This document shows, in pieces, positions 5,441 to 12,275 of a DNA stretch of 18,642 bases. The DNA lies in assembly GCA_007117775.1 (NCBI GenBank), contig SKFX01000155.1:1-18642 (forward strand). Direction: 5' to 3'. The number at the start of each line of letters is the position of its first letter. Position 1 is the first letter of the stretch. The notes beneath the pieces were generated by a model. The model had not been told where the DNA came from. It made no database searches and saw only the letters and a list, made by a program, of their open reading frames with translations. This DNA comes from Ilumatobacteraceae bacterium (GTDB taxonomy: Bacteria > Actinomycetota > Acidimicrobiia > Acidimicrobiales > Ilumatobacteraceae). Both the position numbers and the translations under genes were made by a program.

Positions 5441-5958
5441 GACAGGCGGAGCCGCCGCGGCGCCCGCTCGGGGGACTCACTCATCCGCCGGTAGGCCGCC
5501 ACCGCCTCGCGCCGCTGATCGGCCTCCATGCGGTCGAACATCAGCACACCGTTGAGGTGATCGAGCTCATGTTGGAACAGGCGCGCCTCAAGTTCGTCAG
5601 CTTCGTACTGCACCCGGTTCCCATCGAGGTCGACGCCCTCCAACAGCACCTGTTTGGGCCGCACCAACTCAACGGCGAGGCCGGGAATGGACAGACAACC
5701 CTCTTCATAGACCCACTCACCGCTCGATTCGGCGATCACCGGGTTGATGATGACACGCGGCGCCTCGTCGATATCCCATACGAAGATCTGCTTCTGGACG
5801 CCGATCTGAGGCGCTGCGAGGCCGATACCACTCTCGGTCTCGTACATTGTCGTGAACATCTCGTCGACCAGGCGCACCAACTTCCCGTCGATATCGGTGA
5901 TCTCGGCCGCCTGTGTCTTGAGCACCGGGTCACCGAAGGTTCGGATCGAATACGACAT
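5437..5958 (-). CDS. def: Peptide deformylase
   Basis: Removes the N-formyl group from nascent proteins at the ribosome. All three signature motifs are intact: GIGLAAPQIG at residues 44-53, EGCLS with the metal ligand Cys88, and QHELDH with ligands His130 and His134 and catalytic Glu131. Length (173) is normal. ATG at 5958 has no ribosome site in the six bases that separate it from a TAGTCT -10-like hexamer, which suggests a leaderless message and makes this the first gene of def-fmt-rsmB-hisG. The divergent neighbour begins 47 bases away. Confidence 0.98.
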   Translation of the reverse strand: MSYSIRTFGDPVLKTQAAEITDIDGKLVRLVDEMFTTMYETESGIGLAAPQIGVQKQIFVWDIDEAPRVIINPVIAESSGEWVYEEGCLSIPGLAVELVRPKQVLLEGVDLDGNRVQYEADELEARLFQHELDHLNGVLMFDRMEADQRREAVAAYRRMSESPERAPRRLRLS

Positions 5959-5964
5959 GGGGCC

Positions 5965-5970
5965 AGACTA
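5965..5970 (-). promoter_or_regulatory. Putative -10 element for leaderless def
   Basis: On the minus strand TAGTCT (TAnnnT) stands six bases before the def ATG, so the transcript would begin at or beside the start codon. No convincing -35 hexamer is seen. The gap to the divergent methyltransferase gene is only 47 bases, so both promoters must overlap or share the region. Confidence 0.4.
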
Positions 5971-6005
5971 CCGTCAGCACCCCGAAGCGACAGTGAGGAT
6001 CGGCG

Positions 6006-6635
6006 ATGCCGCAGTACTTCGACAACGACCCGATCACCCCGTCGGCGCGCGAGCGCATCGAGGTCGATCTCGGTGACGTCTCATTCTCGATGGCGACCGA
6101 TCGTGGTGTGTTCTCCCATGGCCGCCTCGATCGGGGCACCCGTCTCCTGCTGACCGCTGCTGCGACTCCCCCGTCGCAGGGCAATCTCGTCGATCTCGGC
6201 TGCGGTGCCGGGCCGATCGCGATCACGATGGCGCTCCGCAGCCCATCGGCGACGGTCTGGGCCGTCGATGTGAACGATCGCGCCCGACAACTGTGCAGTG
6301 AGAATGCGGCCGCACTCGGCCTCGACAACATCACCGTCGCCCACCCCAACGAGGTCGACTCAACGATGCGATTCGACACGATCTGGTCGAACCCGCCGAT
6401 CAGGATCGGCAAGTCGGCCCTCCACGACCTGCTCGATGTCTGGCTCGGGCGTCTCGAGGATACGTGCTCGGCGTGGCTGGTCGTCCAACGTCACCTCGGT
6501 GCCGACTCCCTTGGACGTTGGTTGGAATCGAATGGTTATCTGGTTCGACGTCGGGCTGGGCGTTCCTCATTCCGGCTCTTGGAGGTCCAGCAGCGCACGC
6601 CATCGTCGCAGATATCCGCGACCGACGACTCCTGA
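6006..6635 (+). CDS. RsmC-like class I SAM-dependent methyltransferase (single domain)
   Basis: A 209-residue small-domain methyltransferase of the MTS/RsmC group. In E. coli the two-domain RsmC methylates guanine-1207 of 16S rRNA; this protein matches only its catalytic half, as in the short forms common in Gram-positive bacteria. It starts with YFDNDP and shows TDRGVFSHGRLDRGT, motif I VDLGCGAGPIAI at 62-73, the acidic SAM-binding end VWAVDVN at 84-90 and the catalytic motif NPPIR at 129-133, then WLVVQRHLGADSL. This supports N2-guanine methylation of RNA. ATG at 6006 follows GAGG by seven bases. It is the only large plus-strand gene here, placed between priA and def and facing priA. The exact target is inferred. 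Confidence 0.9.
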   Translation: MPQYFDNDPITPSARERIEVDLGDVSFSMATDRGVFSHGRLDRGTRLLLTAAATPPSQGNLVDLGCGAGPIAITMALRSPSATVWAVDVNDRARQLCSENAAALGLDNITVAHPNEVDSTMRFDTIWSNPPIRIGKSALHDLLDVWLGRLEDTCSAWLVVQRHLGADSLGRWLESNGYLVRRRAGRSSFRLLEVQQRTPSSQISATDDS

Positions 6636-6680
6636 TCGTCACCGGTCCGACTCCGCAATGGTGCGCGTTCGTGCAGGTGC

Positions 6681-6695
6681 GATCGCGCAGCGATC
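6681..6695. terminator. Possible bidirectional hairpin between the RsmC-like gene and priA
   Basis: GATCGC-GCA-GCGATC is a perfect six-base-pair inverted repeat in the 58-base space between the two convergent genes, touching the priA stop codon. Being symmetric it could end both transcripts. It lacks a T-run on either side, so if it terminates it must be of the tailless type sometimes proposed for actinobacteria. Confidence 0.35.
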
Positions 6696-8442
6696 AGAGC
6701 CGCGGCGGGTCGATGGCGATCCGCAGCCGTGAACGAGGCGGTCGCGTCCCGGACGCAAGGGTGTCGCAGAGAGCCTCCACGGAATCGGCACGCAACAGGG
6801 TCCGGTCGCTGTCGCCCGAAACACTCACCCCGTCGCACAGCGACAGAGACTGAACGAACTCATCCATCCCGAGGCCGGCGATCTCAGCCAGGGCGCTGAA
6901 CGGTGGGAGCTGCAGTATTCGTCTTCGCTCTTGGCTGTGCTCAGCGAGCATTCCCGGGTCTCCGATCGACGCAGCCCGAAGCACCTCATGGTCCACAAGA
7001 TGTGTCTGGACCAACACCTCGCCGCCGCGATGGCGCGGGCCGACGATCCGACCCGCCCGCACGATCAGTGCCATCGCATGCTCAGGTGCGCGGAATCGTG
7101 GTGCCGCCAACTCCTGATCGAAGTCCAAGAACGCCACTACATCGGCGATGGAGCGTCGAGTGAGCAGCGCCTCGGTTCCAATGTGGATCTCTGCTGCGTC
7201 GTCGATCGAGTCGCCGGTTGCATCCACCTGTGCCACCGGTCGCGCTGCAGCCGCCTCGAGTTCCTCGCGCAGTCGGGCCACACCCGGTCGCAGGAGTGCG
7301 AATGCGCTCGCACCGCACGCGACACAGACACCGGGGCGCTGCGTCGCGCACTGGGGGCAGACCATCACCGAACGGTCATCGACCGTGACCGCGGTCTCAC
7401 ACACCTCACAGCGTGCCAGTGTGCGACATGCCCGACATGCACTGAGACGTGATCGACCCTTCACATTGAGCACGCACAGCACCCTTCGTCCGGGAGTGCG
7501 CAGATGCTCGATCAGCGCCGAGGTCAACAGCGACGACGACGGTTGCTGTTCATTCGCCGCTCGGTCGACAATGCGAACCGTGGGCCAACTGCGGATCTCG
7601 CGTTCAGCCGGCGGACGTCTCAACGTGCGAGTGTGCAGGGCCTCGGGCGACGGACACGGCGAGATCAGCACCATGGGCACCTCCAGACGCCGGCAGCGCT
7701 CCGCCAAGACCTCCCGGGCATGCCACGTCGGACTGGCCTCGGACTGCAGTGCCTCATCGTGCTCATCGACCACCAACGCGCTGGCCATCTTCGGACACGG
7801 TGCCCATACCGCGCCTCGAGGACCGATCACCACATCGACACCACCGCGTGCGGCAGCCCACTCGTCGGGTATGACCGCGACACTGCAGCGGGCCCGCCGA
7901 AGCCGTCCGGCGAGCATGGTGGCCTCACGTACCGACGGTGTGACCACCAGTACCGGACCAACTGCGAGCGCAGAGGCGATCGAGGCCATCACGTCATCAT
8001 TGGGAGGCAACCGGAGCACGCCGCCACCGCCGTCGAGCAGTTCGGTGGTTGCGGGTGAGCGCGGTTCGGGCCGCGAGGTGCTGAAGCGCTCCCCGGGCAC
8101 GACCGGGACCACCTTGGGGGGTGAGCCGGCTGCGAGGAAGGCACGCCGCCGGCCGGCCCACCGCCATGCGGCCCAAGCGGAGAGGTCCACCACATCGGCG
8201 CTCGGGCCGACTCCACTGCGGCTCGAGATCTCCTTGAGTTGATCCACGACAAGGGTGTCCGGGTCGCAACGATCCGATGGCGGATCGCCGAAACCAATCA
8301 CCCATCCAGCCACGATGCGGCCATGCAGCGGCACTCTGACACGATCACCGATCCCCAGATCCGCATCGGTGGCGGCGCTCGAGAGATACGAGAACTCACG
8401 GTCGAGTCCACTCACATCGGGCAGTACATGCACTACCCGCAT
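6694..8442 (-). CDS. priA: Primosomal protein N' (PriA-like, without helicase motifs)
   Basis: PriA recognises stalled forks and helps reload the replicative helicase. The N-terminal DNA-binding domain is recognisable (VLPDVSGLDREFSYL, then IGDRVRVPLHGRIVAGWVIGF). Residues about 335-375 carry eight cysteines in CxxC pairs (CRAC, CEVC, CPQC, CVAC), the zinc region. The Walker A motif GxTGSGKT of typical PriA is absent: the sequence goes from an Asn/Asp-rich loop directly to VGPVLVVTPSVREATMLAG. The Walker B site DEEH reads DEHDEA. Loss of helicase motifs is known for actinobacterial PriA, so this is probably a structural or loading factor. It has 582 residues, shorter than most. ATG at 8442 follows GGTGAG and lies 27 bases after metK. 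Confidence 0.92.
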   Translation of the reverse strand: MRVVHVLPDVSGLDREFSYLSSAATDADLGIGDRVRVPLHGRIVAGWVIGFGDPPSDRCDPDTLVVDQLKEISSRSGVGPSADVVDLSAWAAWRWAGRRRAFLAAGSPPKVVPVVPGERFSTSRPEPRSPATTELLDGGGGVLRLPPNDDVMASIASALAVGPVLVVTPSVREATMLAGRLRRARCSVAVIPDEWAAARGGVDVVIGPRGAVWAPCPKMASALVVDEHDEALQSEASPTWHAREVLAERCRRLEVPMVLISPCPSPEALHTRTLRRPPAEREIRSWPTVRIVDRAANEQQPSSSLLTSALIEHLRTPGRRVLCVLNVKGRSRLSACRACRTLARCEVCETAVTVDDRSVMVCPQCATQRPGVCVACGASAFALLRPGVARLREELEAAAARPVAQVDATGDSIDDAAEIHIGTEALLTRRSIADVVAFLDFDQELAAPRFRAPEHAMALIVRAGRIVGPRHRGGEVLVQTHLVDHEVLRAASIGDPGMLAEHSQERRRILQLPPFSALAEIAGLGMDEFVQSLSLCDGVSVSGDSDRTLLRADSVEALCDTLASGTRPPRSRLRIAIDPPRL

Positions 8443-8456
8443 GCGCTCACCGCAGC

Positions 8457-8478
8457 GTCACAGACCTGGTCACAGACC
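8457..8478. repeat. Tandem 12-base repeat at the metK stop
   Basis: GTCACAGACC occurs twice with a period of 12 bases. The first-read copy on the minus strand supplies the metK stop TGA and the second supplies another TGA in the same frame four codons later, so readthrough would end at once. It sits between metK and priA. Confidence 0.5.
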
Positions 8479-9654
8479 GAGTGAGGACTTCAATTCGTCC
8501 AGACGCGACAGATCCTCCCAGGGGAACTCGCTGCGACCGAAATGGCCGTAGGCAGCGGTCTGGCGGTAGATCGGACGCTTGAGGTCGAGGTCGCGCACGA
8601 TCGCACCCGGCCGCAGGTCGAAGACCTCGTTCACACTCGAGACGATCGCAGCTTCATCGAGCTGGTTCGTACCGAAGGTCTCCACGAGCACGCTCATGGG
8701 GTGCGCTCGCCCGATGGCGTACGCGACCTGGATCTCGCACCGCTCGGCCGCGCCGGATGCAACCACATGCTTGGCGACCCAACGCGCCGCATAGGCAGCT
8801 GAGCGGTCGACCTTGCTCGGATCCTTGCCACTGAACGCCCCACCACCGTGGCGCCCCATCCCACCGTAGGTGTCAACGATGATCTTGCGGCCGGTCAGAC
8901 CGCAGTCAGCCAATGGTCCGCCCTTGACGAAGCGACCGGTCGGATTGGTGAAGATCCGATAGTCATTGTCGACATATTCAGCGGGCAGCGTCGGCCGGAT
9001 CACGGACTCGATGAGATCGGCTCGGATGGTGTCTTGGTCGACGCCGTCGTGGTGCTGGGTGCTGACCAGCACGGTATCGAGGGCCACAGGACGCCCATCT
9101 TCGTAGACGAAGGTGACCTGGGTCTTGCCATCGGGCCGCAGATATGGGACCTGACCGGACTTGCGAACTTCCGCGAGGCGCTCGGCGAGACGGTGAGCGG
9201 TCCAGATCGGCAACGGCATCAACGCCTCGGTCTCGTTGCAGGCGTAGCCGAACATCATTCCCTGGTCGCCGGCACCCTGCGCGTTCAGTTCATCCTCACC
9301 GGACGAGCCCGCTCGCGTCTCCTCACTCAGGTCGACACCCTGCGCGATATCGCCACTCTGCTCATCGATCGACACCAGCACCCCGCAGGTGCGTCCGTCG
9401 AAGCCGTACTCCGAGCTGTCGTAACCGATCTCGATGATCGTCTCTCGCACGATCGAGGGGATGTCGACATAGCCATTGGTCGAAATCTCACCGGCGACCA
9501 CGCAGATCCCGGTGTTGAGCAGCGTCTCGCATGCAACGCGCCCGGATGGATCGTTGGCCAAGATGGCATCGAGCACGGCGTCAGAGACCTGATCGGCCAT
9601 CTTGTCGGGATGGCCCTCGGTGACGCTCTCTGAAGTGAAGGTATAGCTGGACAC
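8470..9654 (-). CDS. metK: S-adenosylmethionine synthetase
   Basis: MetK makes S-adenosylmethionine from methionine and ATP, the methyl donor used by the three methyltransferases in this window. The family start SSYTFTSESVTEGHPDK is visible, followed by the signatures GAGDQGMMFGYA and GGGAFSGKDPSKVDRSAAYAAR, which bind ATP, phosphate and metal. With the GTG at 9654 the product is 394 residues, normal for the family. The open frame runs to 9711, but those extra codons do not match the family, and the GTG has AGGAG four bases upstream. A 90-base leader after coaBC holds a 7-base-pair hairpin and a possible promoter, so metK may also be transcribed on its own. It is in the conserved coaBC-metK-priA order. 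Confidence 0.98.
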   Translation of the reverse strand: MSSYTFTSESVTEGHPDKMADQVSDAVLDAILANDPSGRVACETLLNTGICVVAGEISTNGYVDIPSIVRETIIEIGYDSSEYGFDGRTCGVLVSIDEQSGDIAQGVDLSEETRAGSSGEDELNAQGAGDQGMMFGYACNETEALMPLPIWTAHRLAERLAEVRKSGQVPYLRPDGKTQVTFVYEDGRPVALDTVLVSTQHHDGVDQDTIRADLIESVIRPTLPAEYVDNDYRIFTNPTGRFVKGGPLADCGLTGRKIIVDTYGGMGRHGGGAFSGKDPSKVDRSAAYAARWVAKHVVASGAAERCEIQVAYAIGRAHPMSVLVETFGTNQLDEAAIVSSVNEVFDLRPGAIVRDLDLKRPIYRQTAAYGHFGRSEFPWEDLSRLDELKSSLGL

Positions 9655-9681
9655 GGCGCTCCTGGATGATCGATGGAAGGA

Positions 9682-9700
9682 CTGTGGCCCTGAGCCACAG
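9682..9700 (-). promoter_or_regulatory. Hairpin in the metK leader
   Basis: On the minus strand CTGTGGC-TCAGG-GCCACAG forms a perfect seven-base-pair stem with a five-base loop, 27 bases before the metK GTG. Just upstream of it GCGCT can pair with AGCGC inside the ribosome site AGGAGCGCC, bringing the hairpin beside a masked start. No T-run follows, so a translational effect is more likely than termination. I do not recognise a known SAM riboswitch consensus. Confidence 0.4.
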
Positions 9701-9709
9701 CGCTGACTC

Positions 9710-9715
9710 ACATTA
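9710..9715 (-). promoter_or_regulatory. Putative -10 element for metK
   Basis: TAATGT on the minus strand fits a -10 box four of six to TATAAT. It lies in the coaBC-metK gap, about ten bases before the leader hairpin. Transcription would begin near 9703, giving a leader of about 50 bases that contains the hairpin. A -35 box is not convincing. Confidence 0.35.
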
Positions 9716-9744
9716 GCGTGGGTGCACTGCCATCGACGAGATCG

Positions 9745-10950
9745 TCATGGCGATGGAGTCAGCAGTTCGGCAACCCGGTCGAGGATCGCTTCCGCGATGG
9801 CCGATTTCTCGGCCAGTGCCACCGTCTGGGGTTCGCGGTGGTGAGCGAAGATCGTCACGGCATTGGTTCGATGCGAAAAGCCCACGCCGGGCTCCGACAC
9901 ATCGTTCGCGACGATCAGATCCGCTCCCTTCGCTTCCAATTTCGCGACCGCGTTGGCCTCGAGTTCATCGGTCTCAGCGGCGAAACCGACCAGGATCTGT
10001 CCCTTGGGCTTGGTGGCACCGAGGCCAGCCAAGATGTCCGGTGTCGCCACGAGCTCGATGCGTGGTGGCCCTTCAGACTTCTTCAACTTGTGCTGTGTCG
10101 GCGCCACCGGCGTGAAATCGGCAACCGCCGCGGCCATGATCACCACGTCCGCTGTGGGAGCGATCCGGCCGAGGCTGGCCTGCATCTCAGCGGCCGTCTC
10201 CACTTCGATCACTTCGATGCCCGCAGACGCTGGGATCGTGGCCGTCGTGACGAGATGGACCGTTGCACCGCGCGCCGCGGCGGCCTCTGCGATCGCGTGC
10301 CCCTGTCGGCCACTGCTGCGATTCGCGATCACCCGGACCGCATCGATCGGCTCACGGGTGCCGCCAGCCGATACCACCACGCTCCGGCCAGCGAGATCTT
10401 GGCTCTTGAACACTCGTCGTATCGCCGTGAGGATGGAGTCGGTCGACGCGAGACGTCCGGCACCGCGATCACCGCCGGCCAGGCGACCATGTTCGGGATC
10501 GACGATGACGACCCCACGTGAACGCAACAGAGCGATATTGGCGACCACAGCAGGGTGTTCCCACATCTCGGTGTGCATCGCAGGACAGACGATCACCGGG
10601 GCGCGCGTTGCGAGCAGGGTATTGGTCAACAGATCTGTGGACAGACCGCTTGTATAGGCCGCGATCACCCTGGCGGTCGCCGGGGCGATCACGATGAGAT
10701 CACAGTTCTGACCGAGCCGTGTGTGGGGAATCGGCTCAGCAGCGTTCCAGAGTTCGGTCCGAACCGGTTCGCTGGCCAGCGCACTCAGCGTCGTCGCTCC
10801 GATGAAATGCTTCGCTCCAGCGGTCATCACCGGAGAGACGAACGCGCCCGCATCGACGAGACGCCGACACAACTCGACCGCCTTGTACGCAGCGATCCCG
10901 CCGCTCACTCCGAGCACGATCCGACGACCCGACAGATCGGATTCGCCCAT
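9745..10950 (-). CDS. coaBC: Bifunctional phosphopantothenoylcysteine decarboxylase / phosphopantothenate-cysteine ligase
   Basis: CoaBC (Dfp) joins 4'-phosphopantothenate to cysteine and decarboxylates the product, two steps of coenzyme A synthesis. The N-terminal flavin-dependent CoaC half shows VSGGIAAYKAVELCRRL, a catalytic His in PHTRL (about residue 76) and PAMHTEMW (about 125), where E. coli has PAMN. The E. coli ACGD cysteine motif reads AGGDRGAGR here, so that Cys is missing. The CoaB half has SAGGTREPIDAVRVIANRSSG, AAVADFTP, KLKK and GFAAET. The frame is open to 11061, overlapping rpoZ. I choose ATG 10950, six bases after GAGGAG, giving 401 residues; ATG 10953 and ATG 10968 are alternatives. 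Confidence 0.96.
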   Translation of the reverse strand: MGESDLSGRRIVLGVSGGIAAYKAVELCRRLVDAGAFVSPVMTAGAKHFIGATTLSALASEPVRTELWNAAEPIPHTRLGQNCDLIVIAPATARVIAAYTSGLSTDLLTNTLLATRAPVIVCPAMHTEMWEHPAVVANIALLRSRGVVIVDPEHGRLAGGDRGAGRLASTDSILTAIRRVFKSQDLAGRSVVVSAGGTREPIDAVRVIANRSSGRQGHAIAEAAAARGATVHLVTTATIPASAGIEVIEVETAAEMQASLGRIAPTADVVIMAAAVADFTPVAPTQHKLKKSEGPPRIELVATPDILAGLGATKPKGQILVGFAAETDELEANAVAKLEAKGADLIVANDVSEPGVGFSHRTNAVTIFAHHREPQTVALAEKSAIAEAILDRVAELLTPSP

Positions 10951-10993
10951 CATGATCTCCTCGCTCATCGACTCACGCCGGGTGCGCGCAGAT

Positions 10994-11314
10994 TCAGGCC
11001 GAATCGTCGGCGCCGGACTCCGCAGCGCCATCGCCGAGGTCCAAGAGACCGGAGGTCTCAACCTCGTCGACCGGCTCCGCCCAGACGATCTTGGCTTGGG
11101 CGATTTCCTCGAAGGCGATGCTGAGCGGCTTGCGCGCGGTGGTCGAAACCTGGGGCGGGATCATATTGCGCTGACCCTCACCCAACTGGGCGAAATACTG
11201 ATTGATGCTCCGACCACGCCGCGCTGCGAGCGTGACGAGGCCGAATTTCGAGTCGATCTTGTCCAATAGGTCCTCGATCGGCGGCGACATCATCGAATCA
11301 TGGGTAACAGACAT
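10994..11314 (-). CDS. rpoZ: DNA-directed RNA polymerase omega subunit
   Basis: Omega helps fold and hold the beta' subunit of RNA polymerase. The 106-residue product contains the family core PPIEDLLDKIDSKFGLVTLAARRGRSINQYF at residues 11-41 and then PPQVSTTARKPLSIAFEEIAQAKI, with the lengthened middle loop seen in actinobacteria. A short acidic tail ends the protein. The start ATG at 11314 has AAGGAG six bases upstream. It stands 27 bases after gmk in the conserved order gmk-rpoZ-coaBC. Confidence 0.97.
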   Translation of the reverse strand: MSVTHDSMMSPPIEDLLDKIDSKFGLVTLAARRGRSINQYFAQLGEGQRNMIPPQVSTTARKPLSIAFEEIAQAKIVWAEPVDEVETSGLLDLGDGAAESGADDSA

Positions 11315-11341
11315 CAGGGCTCCTTGGTGCGATCACCGATC

Positions 11342-11908
11342 CTACCGTGGATCGGCGCGCCCCTGACGCTCGATGGTAATGATTCGCTGCATCTCGCCGA
11401 TGGTCTGCTCGAGGTCATCATTGACAACGATATGGTCGGCCAAGGCACGCCCGATCGGTTCTTCGATCTCAGCCTTGCGGAGCCTCGCCAACACCCGATC
11501 ACCCGGGTCACCGCGTCCGCGCAGACGCCGGCGTTGCTCTTCGCGCGACGGCGGGAGGACGAAGATCAGGATCGCCTCGGGATACAGCTGTTTGATCTGC
11601 TGAGCGCCGTCGACCTCGATCTCGAGTACGACATCGCGCCCACCGAGATCTCCGTCGGGCACCGGGGTGCCGTAGTAGTTGCCGAGGAATTCGGTCCACT
11701 CCAAGAAGCCATCGGCCTCGATGCGCTCCTCGAACTCGGTCGCCGTTGCGAACACATAAGCATCGGGCCGCTCACCATCACGTCGTTGACGCGTGGTCCA
11801 CGAGCGGCTCAACCACAGATCGGGGTCACGCTCCACGAGGGCATCGACGATCGTACCCTTGCCGACGCCTCCGGGCCCCGACACGACGAAGACCAGCGAC
11901 GAGATCAT
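11342..11908 (-). CDS. gmk: Guanylate kinase
   Basis: Phosphorylates GMP to GDP with ATP. The P-loop GPGGVGKGT is at residues 11-19, followed by the GMP-binding region SRSWTTRQRRDGE and then EFLGNYYGTP, DVVLEIEVDGAQQI and the lid segment with RRRLRGRGD. Length is 188, normal for the family. ATG at 11908 follows GGGGAG by six bases. Its position between mihF and rpoZ is standard for actinobacteria. The 50-base leader contains the ten-base palindrome described separately. Confidence 0.98.
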   Translation of the reverse strand: MISSLVFVVSGPGGVGKGTIVDALVERDPDLWLSRSWTTRQRRDGERPDAYVFATATEFEERIEADGFLEWTEFLGNYYGTPVPDGDLGGRDVVLEIEVDGAQQIKQLYPEAILIFVLPPSREEQRRRLRGRGDPGDRVLARLRKAEIEEPIGRALADHIVVNDDLEQTIGEMQRIITIERQGRADPR

Positions 11909-11930
11909 GTACGGCTCCCCGTGGCTGACA

Positions 11931-11940
11931 GTGTCGACAC
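11931..11940. repeat. Perfect ten-base palindrome in the mihF-gmk gap
   Basis: GTGTCGACAC is a perfect palindrome in the 50-base gap between the mihF stop and the gmk start, flanked loosely by GGCT and AGCC. It could be a protein-binding operator or chance. Confidence 0.3.
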
Positions 11941-11958
11941 GAGCCGAAACCGCACTGT

Positions 11959-12270
11959 TCAGGAGAGGTGCTCGAGCAACGCAGCGCGCTGTTGCGGACC
12001 GAGGCCTTGGACACGACGATTGTCCGCGATGCCGATCTCCTCCATGAGGCGACGGGCCTTGACTTTGCCGAGGCCTGGCAGGGCCTCGAGCAGTGCCAGC
12101 ACCTTCAACTTCGCGATCGCCGGCTCATCGGAGCGCTCCAGAGCCTCTGCGAGCGTCAACGATCCCATGCGAAGACGATTCTTGACGTCGGCCATCGCAG
12201 CTCGGGCCTCGGCGGCCTTCTTCAATGCAGCAGCTCGCTGTTCAGGGGACAGAGCAGGGGGGGTTGCCAT
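11959..12270 (-). CDS. mihF: Mycobacterial-type integration host factor
   Basis: A 103-residue DNA-binding nucleoid protein found only in actinobacteria, unrelated to the E. coli IHF. The N-terminal long helix PEQRAAALKKAAEARAA is followed by LRMGSLTLAEAL and the helix-two-turn-helix signature LPGLGKVKARRLMEEIGIA, ending RRVQGLGPQQRAALL. Gly-Leu-Gly-Lys in that motif contacts the DNA backbone. The open frame runs to 12330, but ATG at 12270 matches the family and lies five bases after the pyrD stop. There is no strong ribosome site; a TAGGTT hexamer seven bases before the ATG could give an additional leaderless transcript. It is in its conserved slot just before gmk. Confidence 0.96.
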   Translation of the reverse strand: MATPPALSPEQRAAALKKAAEARAAMADVKNRLRMGSLTLAEALERSDEPAIAKLKVLALLEALPGLGKVKARRLMEEIGIADNRRVQGLGPQQRAALLEHLS

Positions 12271-12275
12271 AGCGA

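Noticed and set aside
6679..6686. GCGATCGC as a HIP1-type repeat
   Set aside because: HIP1 is characteristic of cyanobacteria. A single copy here fits the general GATC excess and the local inverted repeat.
7148..8242. A 364-codon plus-strand frame within priA
   Set aside because: Ser/Arg/Thr-rich shadow frame opposite a clear PriA frame with eight zinc cysteines.
9655..9744. A known SAM riboswitch upstream of metK
   Set aside because: The hairpin is real, but I could not recognise the conserved core of any SAM riboswitch class, so I do not call it one.
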